A stretch of 64,000 bases of DNA, from positions 558,001 through 622,000 of the forward strand of contig JADJCK010000003.1 in assembly GCA_016703265.1 (NCBI GenBank). The letters run 5' to 3'. A model generated the notes under the pieces. It worked only from the letters and a program-made list of their open reading frames with translations, was not told the origin of the DNA and made no database searches. A program made the translations under genes and the position numbers. The DNA is from a bacterium. Lineage in GTDB: Bacteria; Krumholzibacteriota; Krumholzibacteriia; LZORAL124-64-63. Shown here in pieces: positions 55,297 to 64,000 of this stretch; the stretch's first letter is position 1; every line of letters starts with the position of its first letter.

Positions 55297-56771
55297 GCCG
55301 CAATCGCACAGCCCCCGCGGCCCGCGTCAAGGTGGTGCCGACGCCGCTCGAGCGCGCCACCCTGCGCCTGTTCCTGCCGGGCGCCGTGCTGCAGGGCCTG
55401 TGGTGGTCGGGCTACCTGCTCATCCCCTATGTGCTGGCCAAGAGCCTGCACGCCTCGACCGGTCTCATCACCCTGTCGGCCGTGCTCGACAACCTGGGCA
55501 TGTTCCTGGCCCTCTACTGGGGCCACCTGCTGGCCACGCGGGGCGGCCGCCGCGCCTACCTGGTCTGGGCGGGCGTGCTCGGACGGCTGGTGATGCTGCT
55601 CACCCTGTTCGTGCACTCGGCCGTGCAGATGTCGCTGCTGCTGGCCGTGGTCTACTTCTTCGCCGCCATGGTCTACCCGGCGCAGAACAACATCTTCGAA
55701 CAGAACTTCCGCCCCACGATGCGCGGCCGCTGGTTCGGCTGGGCCACCGGCATCCAGAACGGCGTCGCCGTGGTGGCCAGCCTCGGCCTCGGTCGCATCC
55801 TCGACCGCGACCCAGATCTCTTCCGCTGGGTCTACGCCTTCCTCGGCGTCTGCGGCTTCCTCTACCTGTTCCTGCTCTCGCGCGCGCCCGTTCCCGAAGG
55901 CACGCCGCCCGACGCCACACCCTTCCGCCTGCGCAGCCCGTTCCCGCTCCCCGCGCGCGCCGTCGGCCCCTTCCAGCCCGGCCGCATCTGGCGCGGCATC
56001 GCGCGCCCGTTCGCCGACGCCATGCGCATCTACCGCGAGGACCGCGCCTTCAACTGGTTCGAGATCAACTTCATGACCTACGGCGCGGCGTTCATGTGCC
56101 TGAGCCCGGTCGTCCCGGTCTTCCTCACCGAACAACTGAAGCTGAGCTACCACGAGATCTCGACCGCGCGCGTGCTCGTCGGCCAGGTCGGCGTCGCCAT
56201 GCTCGGCCCGCTGATGGGCCGCGTCATGGACCGCTACCACCCCGTGCGCCTGTGCGCCGTCGCCTTCTTCGCGCTCGCCTTCTACCCCGTGGCCCTCGAC
56301 GCCGCCGGCATCGCCGACGCCGGCGCGGCCCTGCCCCTCGTCTATCTCGCGTTCGCCATCTACACCGTCGGCATGGCCGGCGTGAACATCACCTGGAACG
56401 TGGGCAGCATGGCCTTCGCCCCCAAGGGCCAGGGCGGCTACTACCAGGGCATCCACGTGGCGATGGTCGGCATCCGCGGCACCATCGGCCCACTGGTCGG
56501 CTACGCGGTCTACGAACTGTGGGGCCTGCGCGCGGTGTTCTGGCTGGCGTTCGGGTTGTTCGTGGCGTCGGCGGTTTCTTCGGTGGCGTTGTGGCGGAGG
56601 TTGAGGAGGACTGGGGGGCGGGGGTGGCGGTGGCGGGGCGGTGAGGGCGGGCGATCCTGCTTGTGCCGGCGCAAGTCGCGGGGTTCTCGGTTCCTGTCGA
56701 GCGCCATCGCGCCGCATGTTTGCCACTTAAGGCCAGGCACAATCGCAATACTGTATACAGTATGTTTGTAA
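55293..56771 (+). CDS. Major facilitator superfamily transporter, uncertain C-terminus
   Basis: The ATG overlaps the FG-GAP stop. About 435 residues form a convincing MFS protein with some twelve helices (MSLLLAVVYFFAAMVYPAQN, RGRWFGWATGIQNGVAVVAS, VLVGQVGVAMLGPLMGRVMD, YYQGIHVAMVGIRGTIGPLV). After the last helix (ALWRRLRRT, near 56605) the frame passes through runs of five and six G, and the remaining tail looks random. In another frame the protein would end at 56644. An indel in the G-runs or a short natural tail are both possible, so the true stop may lie near 56640. The substrate is unknown. Its coupling to a PBP makes a cell-wall fragment or lipid a reasonable guess. Confidence 0.83.
   Translation: MSRNRTAPAARVKVVPTPLERATLRLFLPGAVLQGLWWSGYLLIPYVLAKSLHASTGLITLSAVLDNLGMFLALYWGHLLATRGGRRAYLVWAGVLGRLVMLLTLFVHSAVQMSLLLAVVYFFAAMVYPAQNNIFEQNFRPTMRGRWFGWATGIQNGVAVVASLGLGRILDRDPDLFRWVYAFLGVCGFLYLFLLSRAPVPEGTPPDATPFRLRSPFPLPARAVGPFQPGRIWRGIARPFADAMRIYREDRAFNWFEINFMTYGAAFMCLSPVVPVFLTEQLKLSYHEISTARVLVGQVGVAMLGPLMGRVMDRYHPVRLCAVAFFALAFYPVALDAAGIADAGAALPLVYLAFAIYTVGMAGVNITWNVGSMAFAPKGQGGYYQGIHVAMVGIRGTIGPLVGYAVYELWGLRAVFWLAFGLFVASAVSSVALWRRLRRTGGRGWRWRGGEGGRSCLCRRKSRGSRFLSSAIAPHVCHLRPGTIAILYTVCL
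56660..56680. repeat. Copy of the GCGCCGGCGC palindromic repeat
   Basis: CTTGTGCCGGCGCAAGTCGCG matches, apart from one base, the element inside the HNH gene at 57590-57610 (CTTGCGCCGGCGCAAG, then TCGCG). It also resembles both arms at 27045-27100. It lies at the doubtful 3' end of the MFS gene. Confidence 0.5.
56748..56763. promoter_or_regulatory. Perfect 16-base palindrome upstream of the HNH gene
   Basis: ATACTGTATACAGTAT reads the same on both strands. It ends 27 bases before the likely -35 box of the HNH gene and 103 bases before its ATG. The CTGT and ACAG ends recall a LexA box, but the spacing is 2 rather than 8 bases. An operator is plausible. Confidence 0.5.
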
Positions 56772-56790
56772 ATTTATTGCCATATTTCAG

Positions 56791-56818
56791 TTGTCGTTAA
56801 TTTTAATTTTGCTATATT
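56791..56818 (+). promoter_or_regulatory. Probable promoter of the HNH gene
   Basis: TTGTCG (56791-56796) and TATATT (56813-56818) are 16 bases apart in the most AT-rich stretch of this region (about 56740-56830), 49 bases before the HNH ATG. Confidence 0.5.
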
Positions 56819-56866
56819 TACGCCATCGACAATTTCGGTCACCCTCCCGGGAAAGCCGAGCCCATC

Positions 56867-57907
56867 ATGACCACCATCGCACTGCCCGATTTCGCCGAAA
56901 ACCAGCCCGCCCCTGAGGTCGACGCCGCGCTCCGCCAGGCCCTGACCGCCTGCGACCGCGCGCGCGAATGCGCCGTCCTCTGGTTCGCCGAAGTGCAGAA
57001 GCGCGAGCTGTACCGCGAACTCGGCCACGCCTCGCTGCAGATCTACGCGCGGGTGGCCCTCGGCTTCAGCGACAACCGTTACTGGCAGTTCAAGAGGCTG
57101 GCCGATGACCTCGAGCGCCTGCCGGTGCTGCGCGCCGCGGTGGCCTCCGGCGAGGTGGGCTGGACCAAGGCCCAGCAGGTGGCGCGTGTCGCGACCGCGG
57201 AAACGCAATCCGCGTGGGTGGCGCAGGCGGCTACGAGCGGGCGGCGGTCGTTGGCTGTCGCGATCAAGTCGGCCCGTCGTCAAGATGCGCCGGCCCAGCT
57301 GAGTCTTGCACCGGTGCCGGCGGTGCCGGCGGCGACCGCCGTGTCGACCACCATCAGCCTGCGCGCCGACGGCCTCCAACGCGCCCGCTTCGAGGCACTG
57401 ATCGAGAAGGCCTACAAGCTGGGGCTCGTGGCGGCGGGCGCCGAGCGGCTGGATGTCATCCTGGACGGACTGGAAGCACTGGTGGCCGCGGCGGCCGCAC
57501 CGTCGCAGGGGCCGGCAGTCCAGGTCATCGTTCATAAGTGCCCCGACTGCGAGGCCGCTGCGGTAGTCACCTCGCTCGGCGAACAGGCACTTGCGCCGGC
57601 GCAAGTCGCGGCGCTCGCCTGCGACGCGCGGGTGCGCGAGCCCGGCGGGGCGAACAAGGCGATCATCCCGCCGAAGGTGCGGGCTTCGGTGCTGGCGCGC
57701 GATCGGCATCGCTGCGCGACGCCCGGTTGCGGGGCTACGCGATTCCTCGAAGTGCATCACGTGGTGCCGCGAAGCCTGGGCGGTTCGAATCGGGAAGAGA
57801 ACCTGGTCACGATGTGCAGCCGGTGCCATGCGTTTGCGCATGAGAAGAACACGCAGGTTGCAGTGCGGGAGCTGGTGCCGGGAGTTGGCGCGTCAGCGAA
57901 CCGATGA
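56867..57907 (+). CDS. HNH endonuclease (DUF222/13E12-type)
   Basis: The 346-residue protein has a helical N-terminal domain (about 10-130, rich in Ala, Arg and Glu) like DUF222 and a C-terminal HNH nuclease: the zinc pair CATPGCG, FLEVHHVVPRSLGG with the catalytic His-His, and SNREENLVTMCSRCHAFAHE with the Asn, CxxC zinc residues and final His. A further CPDC pair occurs near residue 225. Such genes occur in many copies in some genomes and are suspected mobile or defence-related elements; the function is not established. It has its own AT-rich promoter and encodes, within its reading frame, one copy of the palindromic repeat. Confidence 0.88.
   Translation: MTTIALPDFAENQPAPEVDAALRQALTACDRARECAVLWFAEVQKRELYRELGHASLQIYARVALGFSDNRYWQFKRLADDLERLPVLRAAVASGEVGWTKAQQVARVATAETQSAWVAQAATSGRRSLAVAIKSARRQDAPAQLSLAPVPAVPAATAVSTTISLRADGLQRARFEALIEKAYKLGLVAAGAERLDVILDGLEALVAAAAAPSQGPAVQVIVHKCPDCEAAAVVTSLGEQALAPAQVAALACDARVREPGGANKAIIPPKVRASVLARDRHRCATPGCGATRFLEVHHVVPRSLGGSNREENLVTMCSRCHAFAHEKNTQVAVRELVPGVGASANR
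57588..57610. repeat. Palindromic repeat copy inside the HNH gene
   Basis: ACTTGCGCCGGCGCAAGT (57589-57606) is a perfect 18-base palindrome within the HNH coding sequence, translated there as part of ALAPAQVAA. Related copies lie at 27045-27060, 27085-27100 and 56660-56680. The 12-base core TGCGCCGGCGCA is also at 6306, 7578 and 10852. Confidence 0.55.
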
Positions 57908-58056
57908 GGTACGACTCCGTGGCGGCGACGACGCGAATATAGCATCATCGGCGGCACCGGATACGCAGGATTGCACCACCGTTCAGGTCGATACCCATCG
58001 TCCAAGTGGTGCCGTCATCGGTGACCGCGATCGACGTCCGGGTGCGGACAAACGAA

Positions 58057-58084
58057 AACTCCGATCCGCGCCGGGATCGGAGTT
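58057..58084. terminator. Terminator-like hairpin after the HNH gene
   Basis: AACTCCGATCC (58057-58067) pairs perfectly with GGATCGGAGTT (58074-58084) around a 6-base loop, preceded by AA and followed by AA. It lies 150 bases after the HNH stop and about 100 before the convergent beta-helix stop. The rest of 57908-58181 shows no gene. Confidence 0.65.
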
Positions 58085-58181
58085 AACTCGTGGGGGTGGG
58101 ATTCACGTTCCGAGCCCCATTTGAATTGGCTCCCCGGTCGGGGCGCGCAGCGTGAACGGGAGAGAGAGAAACTGGATGCCG

Positions 58182-59366
58182 CTATCTGAACAGCGCCTTC
58201 ACGCCCCCAAGGCTCGTCCTCTCTGTCGGTACCGGCGCGGATGAAAACGGCTGGAAATTCACAAAACCGTGAATCTGGGGACTTACAATGTCGTGACCAT
58301 CCACTATCCACGCGGAGATGGAATCGGGATTCGCCGTGCCCCAGTAATTGCCCGTCATGTCGACGAAGCGATCTGGCAATTGTGGATAGCCCCCGAGAAT
58401 CACAGCGCGACCGCGGTCCTTGAAGATATCATTTCTTATGATTCGGGGAGTGCAACTAACGATATCGACTGCGGTGTCGCGTGAGCCACGAAACACGTTG
58501 CGCTCGCAGATGGCATTGCTGGCTCCGAGCCCGAAATAGATGTTAGCTGTTCCCCCGTCAAAGACGTTGTCTGCAACTGTGTAGGACCCGGGTCCATAGA
58601 CAATCAGGCCATCTCCTGTGGTCACTGAAAGGGAGTTGCGAACTACCGATCCTGAGCACTGATTCAAGTAACCTACATTTTCACATTCAGCGACATTGTT
58701 GTCACGAACTGCGACATTTGCCACACCGCTAAAATAGAATGCAGTTCTCGTATTACGGAATTCGCACTGCGCGACCGTAACGTCATGTGACGGGCTTGAT
58801 GCGATAACCCCGGTATCATATACGCCCTCGAACCTACACGACTGCACCGTTCCCGGTGTGTGCGTCCAGATCCCGGCCTTGGCTCGACGAAGCGCGCAAT
58901 TGCTGATCGCAACCGAGCCACTCTCGGCATAAGCTCCTATCACTACATCTTCAACCATTAGATATTCGAGCACAAGTTCGCTGCTTGTTGTAGCCGGCCA
59001 GTAGAAGACACCGGTGGCATACTCCCATGACTCCCATGTCCCAGGAGATTCCGGTCCAATTACCGTGGCACCCTCACCTGCACCGATAAACGTGAGCGAA
59101 CCAGACACCAAGTGCACATAAGTATGCCAGACATTGCCCGCGTATATATGGTCGGTGAATTCCGAAAATCGCCCCGGACCGATCATGATCGTATCGCCAC
59201 TGGCCGAGGCGTCGACGGCGTCCTGGATCACCGCGTAGTCACCGGAGCCGTCCTTCTCGACACGCCAGACCCTAGATTCGGCAGGCGGCGCCGCAAGGAT
59301 TACCACCAACAGAAGGGGCAGGCCCCACCAGGGGGCCCGCCAATCAATCCACGTCAACATATGCAC
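58182..59366 (-). CDS. Exported right-handed beta-helix protein
   Basis: The best start is GTG at 59366, 8 bases after AGGAG; an ATG two codons later is an alternative. The roughly 394-residue protein has a signal peptide (LPLLLVVILAAPPAES). After VEKDGSGDYAVIQDAVDAS, typical of this class, repeated strands follow: SVAISNCALRRAKAG, VTVAQCEFRNTRTAF, VAVRDNNVAECENVG, YTVADNVFDGGTANI. It ends with MTGNYWGTANPDSISAWI. The latter motif closes many beta-helix proteins of FCB-type bacteria. No catalytic residues are assigned. The gene is clearly lower in GC than most of the window and lies with two more secreted-protein genes on the same strand. Confidence 0.85.
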   Translation of the reverse strand: MHMLTWIDWRAPWWGLPLLLVVILAAPPAESRVWRVEKDGSGDYAVIQDAVDASASGDTIMIGPGRFSEFTDHIYAGNVWHTYVHLVSGSLTFIGAGEGATVIGPESPGTWESWEYATGVFYWPATTSSELVLEYLMVEDVVIGAYAESGSVAISNCALRRAKAGIWTHTPGTVQSCRFEGVYDTGVIASSPSHDVTVAQCEFRNTRTAFYFSGVANVAVRDNNVAECENVGYLNQCSGSVVRNSLSVTTGDGLIVYGPGSYTVADNVFDGGTANIYFGLGASNAICERNVFRGSRDTAVDIVSCTPRIIRNDIFKDRGRAVILGGYPQLPDRFVDMTGNYWGTANPDSISAWIVDGHDIVSPQIHGFVNFQPFSSAPVPTERTSLGGVKALFR

Positions 59367-59384
59367 CAAAGCCGCTCCTGGTCA

Positions 59385-60284
59385 CTACTTCACCAACAGC
59401 ACTCGCCGACTGAAGGCCAGCTCGCCTGCCGTCATGTGAACGAAGTATACACCGCTCGCGGCACCTCGGCCAGTACTGTCGCGCCCGTCCCATCGAACCG
59501 AATGCAGCCCCGAGTCAAGCGAATCGTCGACAAGGCTGGCCACCCGGCGGCCGCTGACATCAATCACAGAGATTGCGACCCTCGTCGCCTCGCGCAAGGT
59601 GAACTGAATCTCAGTATCTGGATTGAACGGGTTGGGAGAAACGGAACACAGACCCGTCTCGTAATGCGCCGCATCCAAGGCTAGCTGGCCGTCGCGACCA
59701 GCGTCCGTTGCCCTCTTGCCGGAGGCAGAGGAGTAGGCCACCAGTATCGGCTCGATAGCCAAGCCAAAGGACGAGTCAATCCCGACCCAGTTCTGTCCGT
59801 CCACAGTAACCCAGCCGCGGGCTCCGTCGCCGCTCGCAAAGCCAACGCCGGCCCCACCACCCGCACCATCCGCAGTCACCGCAGCGTTGGCGGGAATGCG
59901 AAATATGACGAAGGCCCCGTCGCCGCCGCAGGCAATCGGCAGACCGAAAGTCAATTCGCTCCAGCCGAGCGACACGCCGTCAACCTCATTGGCAATCATC
60001 GTGCACGCGCCAACGCTCCCCAGGCCATCCTCACTGTCGTGGAGCTCCATCACCTCGGGAAACGGCGCATACTCGTCGTTGTTGAACCACTTGATTCCCG
60101 CCAGGCTCATTCCGTCGGGAACGGGGAGCCACGCAGCGATGTAGCTGTGCTCCGTGACCGGCTCCATCTTCAGAATGCCACTGACTGCTGGCAGGTCACC
60201 CGCGGCTTGACCGCTGCCAGCAAGCGCGACCCCGGACGTCAGCAGCCCCAGCGCTAACATTGTCACTGCGTGCTTGTTGACCAT
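59385..60284 (-). CDS. Secreted protein with FlgD-like C-terminal module
   Basis: The ATG at 60284, with AAGGAG 9 bases upstream, gives 299 residues. The signal peptide is MLALGLLTSGVALAGSG. The middle (about 35-205) is a beta-rich domain without recognised family (LPVPDGMSLAGIKWFNND, AFVIFRIPANAAVTADG). The C-terminus is the FlgD-like module VSPNPFNPDTEIQFTL, VIDVSGRRVASLVD and AASGVYFVHMTAGEL, ending RRVLLVK. This points to surface sorting or display. It follows the large FG-GAP gene by 16 bases on the same strand. Confidence 0.8.
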   Translation of the reverse strand: MVNKHAVTMLALGLLTSGVALAGSGQAAGDLPAVSGILKMEPVTEHSYIAAWLPVPDGMSLAGIKWFNNDEYAPFPEVMELHDSEDGLGSVGACTMIANEVDGVSLGWSELTFGLPIACGGDGAFVIFRIPANAAVTADGAGGGAGVGFASGDGARGWVTVDGQNWVGIDSSFGLAIEPILVAYSSASGKRATDAGRDGQLALDAAHYETGLCSVSPNPFNPDTEIQFTLREATRVAISVIDVSGRRVASLVDDSLDSGLHSVRWDGRDSTGRGAASGVYFVHMTAGELAFSRRVLLVK

Positions 60285-60300
60285 TGTACCCACGCTCCTT

Positions 60301-63300
60301 CTACTGCTGGTTGGGGTCACAGACCGAGCAAATGGACTCTGCAAAGCTCCTAGTCTGGCTGGTAGTCTCCGTCACCGCCGCACTAGTTGCAGCGAAATAG
60401 ACGACGCGATCAGCACCGCATGGCACTACGTACGATATTGAATGCACGTACGCGCCGGCAGCATTCACGGTACACAGATGGCTGACACCCGCGTCAGTCG
60501 CCAACACCATGGTGCCACCATTTTGCAGGTCCGCGTCGTCGATCTTGTATACGATACGATCAAGCGCCGGATTTGTGCCGACGCTAGTTTTCCACGTGAA
60601 ATTCCACCGATTCACGCCCTCGCAGGGAATGATCTCGTAGCCTCCCGTGGCTTGCGTTACGGAGAACGCCTGCGTATCGTCCACCACATTAAAGACAGTG
60701 CCCACCGAGATTGGCCCGCTGATACTCTGGACGTATCCGTTCGGCCACGCAACGGACACAAGATCCACAGGGGCACTGCTAGGCAAGCCAAATATCAGCA
60801 CACTGTCATCTTGTCCCCCGCGGCCGCTGCCGCCGTCGACAACACGGACAAACTGATTTGCGCCTTGCGTTGCGGTTACCTTGGCGCCAATCCCCTTGTA
60901 GTTGTTGGGAACTCCGAGGTTCGACGTGAGCGTCACTCGCAGCCAATTCTGCGTATATGCGTCGGTGGTCGGGTCCAGTCCGGCAGCGGTGAAGAAGTGT
61001 GCACTTTCAGCAATGGCTCGACCGAGATACAAGTCAAGGTCGCCATCGTTGTTGAAGTCAGACAGTACACTTCCGCCGATCTTACCTGGCCAGTTCAGGC
61101 CCACAGCACTCGTTACGTCCGCGAACGACAGATTGCCGCCGCTCGACGCACCCCTGAAAAGCTTCGGCGTCGATGCACTATCCGCGGACAGCAAGAGCAC
61201 GTCTTGGACACCATTGTAGTCGAAGTCAAATACGTTCACGCCACTAACAGTCGTCGCGGCGCCTACTGGGACGATTGAAGTGTAGGTTCCTGCACTTGTG
61301 TTGATTCGAATCGCGGCTCCGGTACGCGTCGCCACGGTCAGATCTAGATCGCCGTCCGCATCCACGTCTCCAAAGCAAGCTCCGACCACCGAATTCAGAT
61401 TCCCGCCGAAACGAGTGCTGCCTTCGTCGGCAAAGCCGCCATCCTTGCCATTCCTGAACAGCCTGCTGGCGGTACCGGACTCACTTGCATCGCCGACGAA
61501 GAGGTCTGGGAACTTGTCGCCGTTGATATCACCCCATGTGGCAGTTACGGCGTATTGGGCCAGATTACCAACCCCAGTCGAGGCGGAAACATCCACGAAT
61601 CCGCCACCACTGCGGGTGTCATTGCGCAACAGGATTCCGTTTGCTGGTGTACCGGAGTCAACGCCTGGCTCCCCTGTTACAACGCCGCAGCCCACGAAAA
61701 GGTCCAGGCGACCGTCGCGGTCGTAATCACCCCAAGCTCCAGTAAGGGAGTTATCAAGTGCATCGCTGGGAATCAAAGCGCTCGTCACGTTCTGCAATAC
61801 GGCATTGCCGGACGCCGCGGCCTGATATAGACGAGCCCCTCCCTGCTCCTGTGCCGCAACAAACAGATCATCGCGGCCGTCGTTGTTGAAGTCTGCTGCC
61901 GCAAGTCCCAAAATGCCGACTGGGGGCAACTCGCCACCAGTGTCGCTCGACGAGCCGGACTGGAAATGCGGGACACCCGCCGAACTAACGAAACTACACT
62001 TGTACAACGCGCCACGTTCGGCGAGCATGCTGATGAACAAGTCCTTTGCACCCGGACCCGGCGTGAAATCAACGGCAACGCTGCTGTACGGCTGGCCAGC
62101 ATAGTCGAGCCCGGTCCCGCTCGACTTATTCACGTAACTGACGGCCGTCGGCTCAATGACTTGGAACTTAGCCGTTCCTGACAAGATGTCATCTGGGTAG
62201 TTCACGATGTAGATGAAGTCGTAAAACCCCGGTGGCGGCAGGATGATGTCCGTGTCGCTTCCCGAATAAGACCATATGCCGTCTCCCGCAACCAAATCGC
62301 CGGGCGGCCCTTGATCGGTCAGATTGAGTTGGCCCCAGTAGAAGCCGGATGGAGCGGTCATTCTTACTTGCGTAGGCGCGCCACCGCACGGGGAGACTCG
62401 TACGGCAAATAGTGGGAGCGCAGGACTTGACTTGGACAGCGGATACTCGGCGTACGGGGCAACCAGCGGCGAGGGGAGGATTGGTACCTGGACATTCTTG
62501 ATTGCGAAGCCGCCGCTAGCTGCCTGGCCGCGTGCGAACACCTCGACTGTCTTCGTTGAGGTGTCATAGAGAGCACCAGCAACGTTTGCGGAGTAAATGA
62601 GGTCACCTGGCGTCACATCGCCATTGAGACCGTTGTCGAAGAGCTGCACCGGGTAAGCGCCGCCGCCAAGGTCAGATACGTCGGCAAAGACATCGACCGC
62701 GGCCGGCGACTCAACATGGACCGCTAATAGGTTAGAAGCGCCGCAGGTAGGCCCTGCCGTTATCGGCGCGGCCTCTGCGGCAATGTCAATTGCCGATTCC
62801 GAAAGATTGAAGCCGAATAGCTCTCCCGGTTGCCCAGTCGGAGTACCCGCTGCGGGCGCTCCCACAAAGATCTCGTCTTTTCCATCGCCGTCCTGATCGC
62901 CGAGGTACCCCACGGATGAGCCGAATTCTGCGCCGTTCTCCAGGCCCGGCGGCACCAATTGCCACACTGATCTGGTCGTTATTGCGTTCCAGGGGCAGTG
63001 AACCACTGCACCTTGCAGTAGCCGAGGGCCACCAAGTACAATGGAGACCCGGCCGGTGCTCTGTCCATAGGTCGTTACGCGCCGACCCCCTATGATTAGG
63101 TCATTGAATTCATCGCCATCCACGTCACCCCGCAAGTCGAGCTGCTCGCCAAAAGTAGCCGGTCCATCTATTGTCGCGTGAAACGAAAGCGGCCCGGAGA
63201 CCGTGATCGGCCCAGGGCACACGTACACGGTGCCTGTTGACGACGTGCGGGTTGCCAATACTATATCCGCGACGGTGTCACCAGTTAGATCGCCACCCCG

Positions 63301-64000
63301 GCCGCTTGCACAATCCCATCGATAGGAACAGTCTTCACAAGTGCTTCCCCGCCGCTGCCAGAAATGAGGATTTCGAATGGTGGATCGTCGTGGCTCTTTT
63401 CTAAGGGCCGGCCGAAGACTATGTAGACAGAGCCGCGATCGGCGTCACCGATGATCAGATCTCCGCAGTTGTCCCCAGTGATGCTTCGAACTCCAGCGAC
63501 CACCCCGCCGAACTGCGACCAGCCACCCACGCGCTGATATGTCGGCCGTATGATGACGTCGAATCGGTTGTCCTTATTGGGCCCGCCAAAGAAGACAAAG
63601 ACCTTCCCCGTCAATGCATCGGAGATGTGGTGGTCTGTGCCAACAATCACATCGGCGTAGGTGTCTCCGTTGAAATCGCAGGACGATACCACGTGGCCCG
63701 CATGGTCTGCAGTATCCAGGTAATCTGTAATACCAATAGAGAACGACAGCACATCTTCTTCCAGAGATTGCGAAAGCTGCGCGTAGTCAACTACTCGGCC
63801 GCGCTGGTTGTTTGCGTAAGGGGCACCCACGACGCATGTCGGCCGAACACCCAGGACAGAATCGACTGTATATGATTCAGCGAACGAGACCGCACGCCCA
63901 AACTCCCCGTTGTCGTTGGGCAATTGCGGGAGGCTGATCGCACCTCCAGCCGGCACCCCGTCGATAAACGGGCCGCACAACACAAATACGGCGCCTCCGT
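60301..64000 (-). CDS. Very large exported FG-GAP/VCBS protein with ASPIC/UnbV domain (partial, frameshifted)
   Basis: The coding sequence enters from the right edge, so the N-terminus is missing; about 1230 codons are visible. The first part (to about 62700) has integrin-type FG-GAP repeats (SSCDFNGDTYADVIVGTD, LRGDVDGDEFNDLIIGG, YLGDQDGDGKDEIFVGAP). The centre has VCBS repeats (FNNDGRDDLFVAA, GDYDRDGRLDLFVG, GDVDADGDLDLTVATR, SDFNNDGDLDLYLGR). An ASPIC/UnbV-like domain follows (GIGAKVTATQG, VAWPNGYVQSI). The frame breaks at a CCCC run (63296-63299): VQAAG is followed, one frame over, by GGDLTGDTVADIVLATRT. One missing base would join them. The end (SVCDPNQQ) lacks a FlgD module. Confidence 0.82.

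Noticed and set aside
58085..58135. tRNA-like sequence (GGGTGGGATTCACG...)
   Set aside because: It resembles an antisense T-arm, but the T-loop consensus, acceptor stem and anticodon arm are not there.

Overview
The window is about 68% GC for most of its length and carries closely packed, mostly single-copy chromosomal genes. Several secreted proteins end in a FlgD-like 'PNPFNP...GVY' C-terminal module (16.2-18.4, 19.7-24.1 and 59.4-60.3 kb). Others are LVIVD, FG-GAP/VCBS and right-handed beta-helix proteins. That combination, with lipoproteins, a multiheme cytochrome and a group 3b-type [NiFe] hydrogenase, is typical of high-GC uncultured lineages around the FCB group such as Krumholzibacteriota or Eisenbacteria. 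This placement is an inference from protein style. No rRNA or tRNA gene, CRISPR array or insertion sequence was seen.

Layout. 1-1.5 kb: 5' part of a lipoprotein with ten CxxCH hemes. 1.8-4.3 kb: MoaC-Mog fusion, PAS histidine kinase, small membrane protein. 4.3-10.4 kb: hydrogenase maturation operon hypA-B-F-C-D-E, then an alkyltransferase-like protein. 11-18.4 kb: beta-helix lipoprotein, sulfatase-like lipoprotein, DTW-domain tRNA-modifying enzyme, serine hydrolase, LVIVD-repeat protein. 19-27 kb: small secreted protein, 1473-residue secreted zinc protease, PepSY-like protein, S41 protease, PPK2. 27-36.5 kb: Ser/Thr kinase with a propeller, FIST protein plus histidine kinase, glycogen phosphorylase, EAL-HDOD protein. 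36.5-46 kb: a long leftward array made of an ECF nickel transporter (nikL-M-Q-O), the four hydrogenase subunits (hydB-G-D-A), a maturation endopeptidase, a response regulator, a RegB-like kinase and an ACT-domain protein. 46-56.8 kb: esterase-like lipoprotein, MFS transporter, Arg-rich Tat-type protein, MtgA, bifunctional PBP, FG-GAP protein, second MFS transporter. 56.9-64 kb: HNH endonuclease with an AT-rich promoter, then a lower-GC block of three secreted proteins, the last running off the right edge.

How the genes fit together. Nickel uptake (NikLMQO), nickel handling (HypA, His-rich HypB), cyanide-ligand assembly (HypF, HypE, HypC, HypD) and the final protease lie within 42 kb of the hydrogenase they serve. 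The redox-sensing kinase and receiver sit at the downstream end of the hydrogenase array. The peptidoglycan genes (mtgA, PBP) form a second theme, and sensory proteins around glycogen phosphorylase and PPK2 a third.

Quality caveat. Five genes (hypE, the sulfatase-like gene, the Ser/Thr kinase, the ACT gene and the last FG-GAP gene) are each split by what looks like a one-base indel, often in a short G/C run, with the expected protein continuing cleanly in another frame. The simplest explanation is residual indel error in the assembly, so I annotate each as one gene and describe the break.
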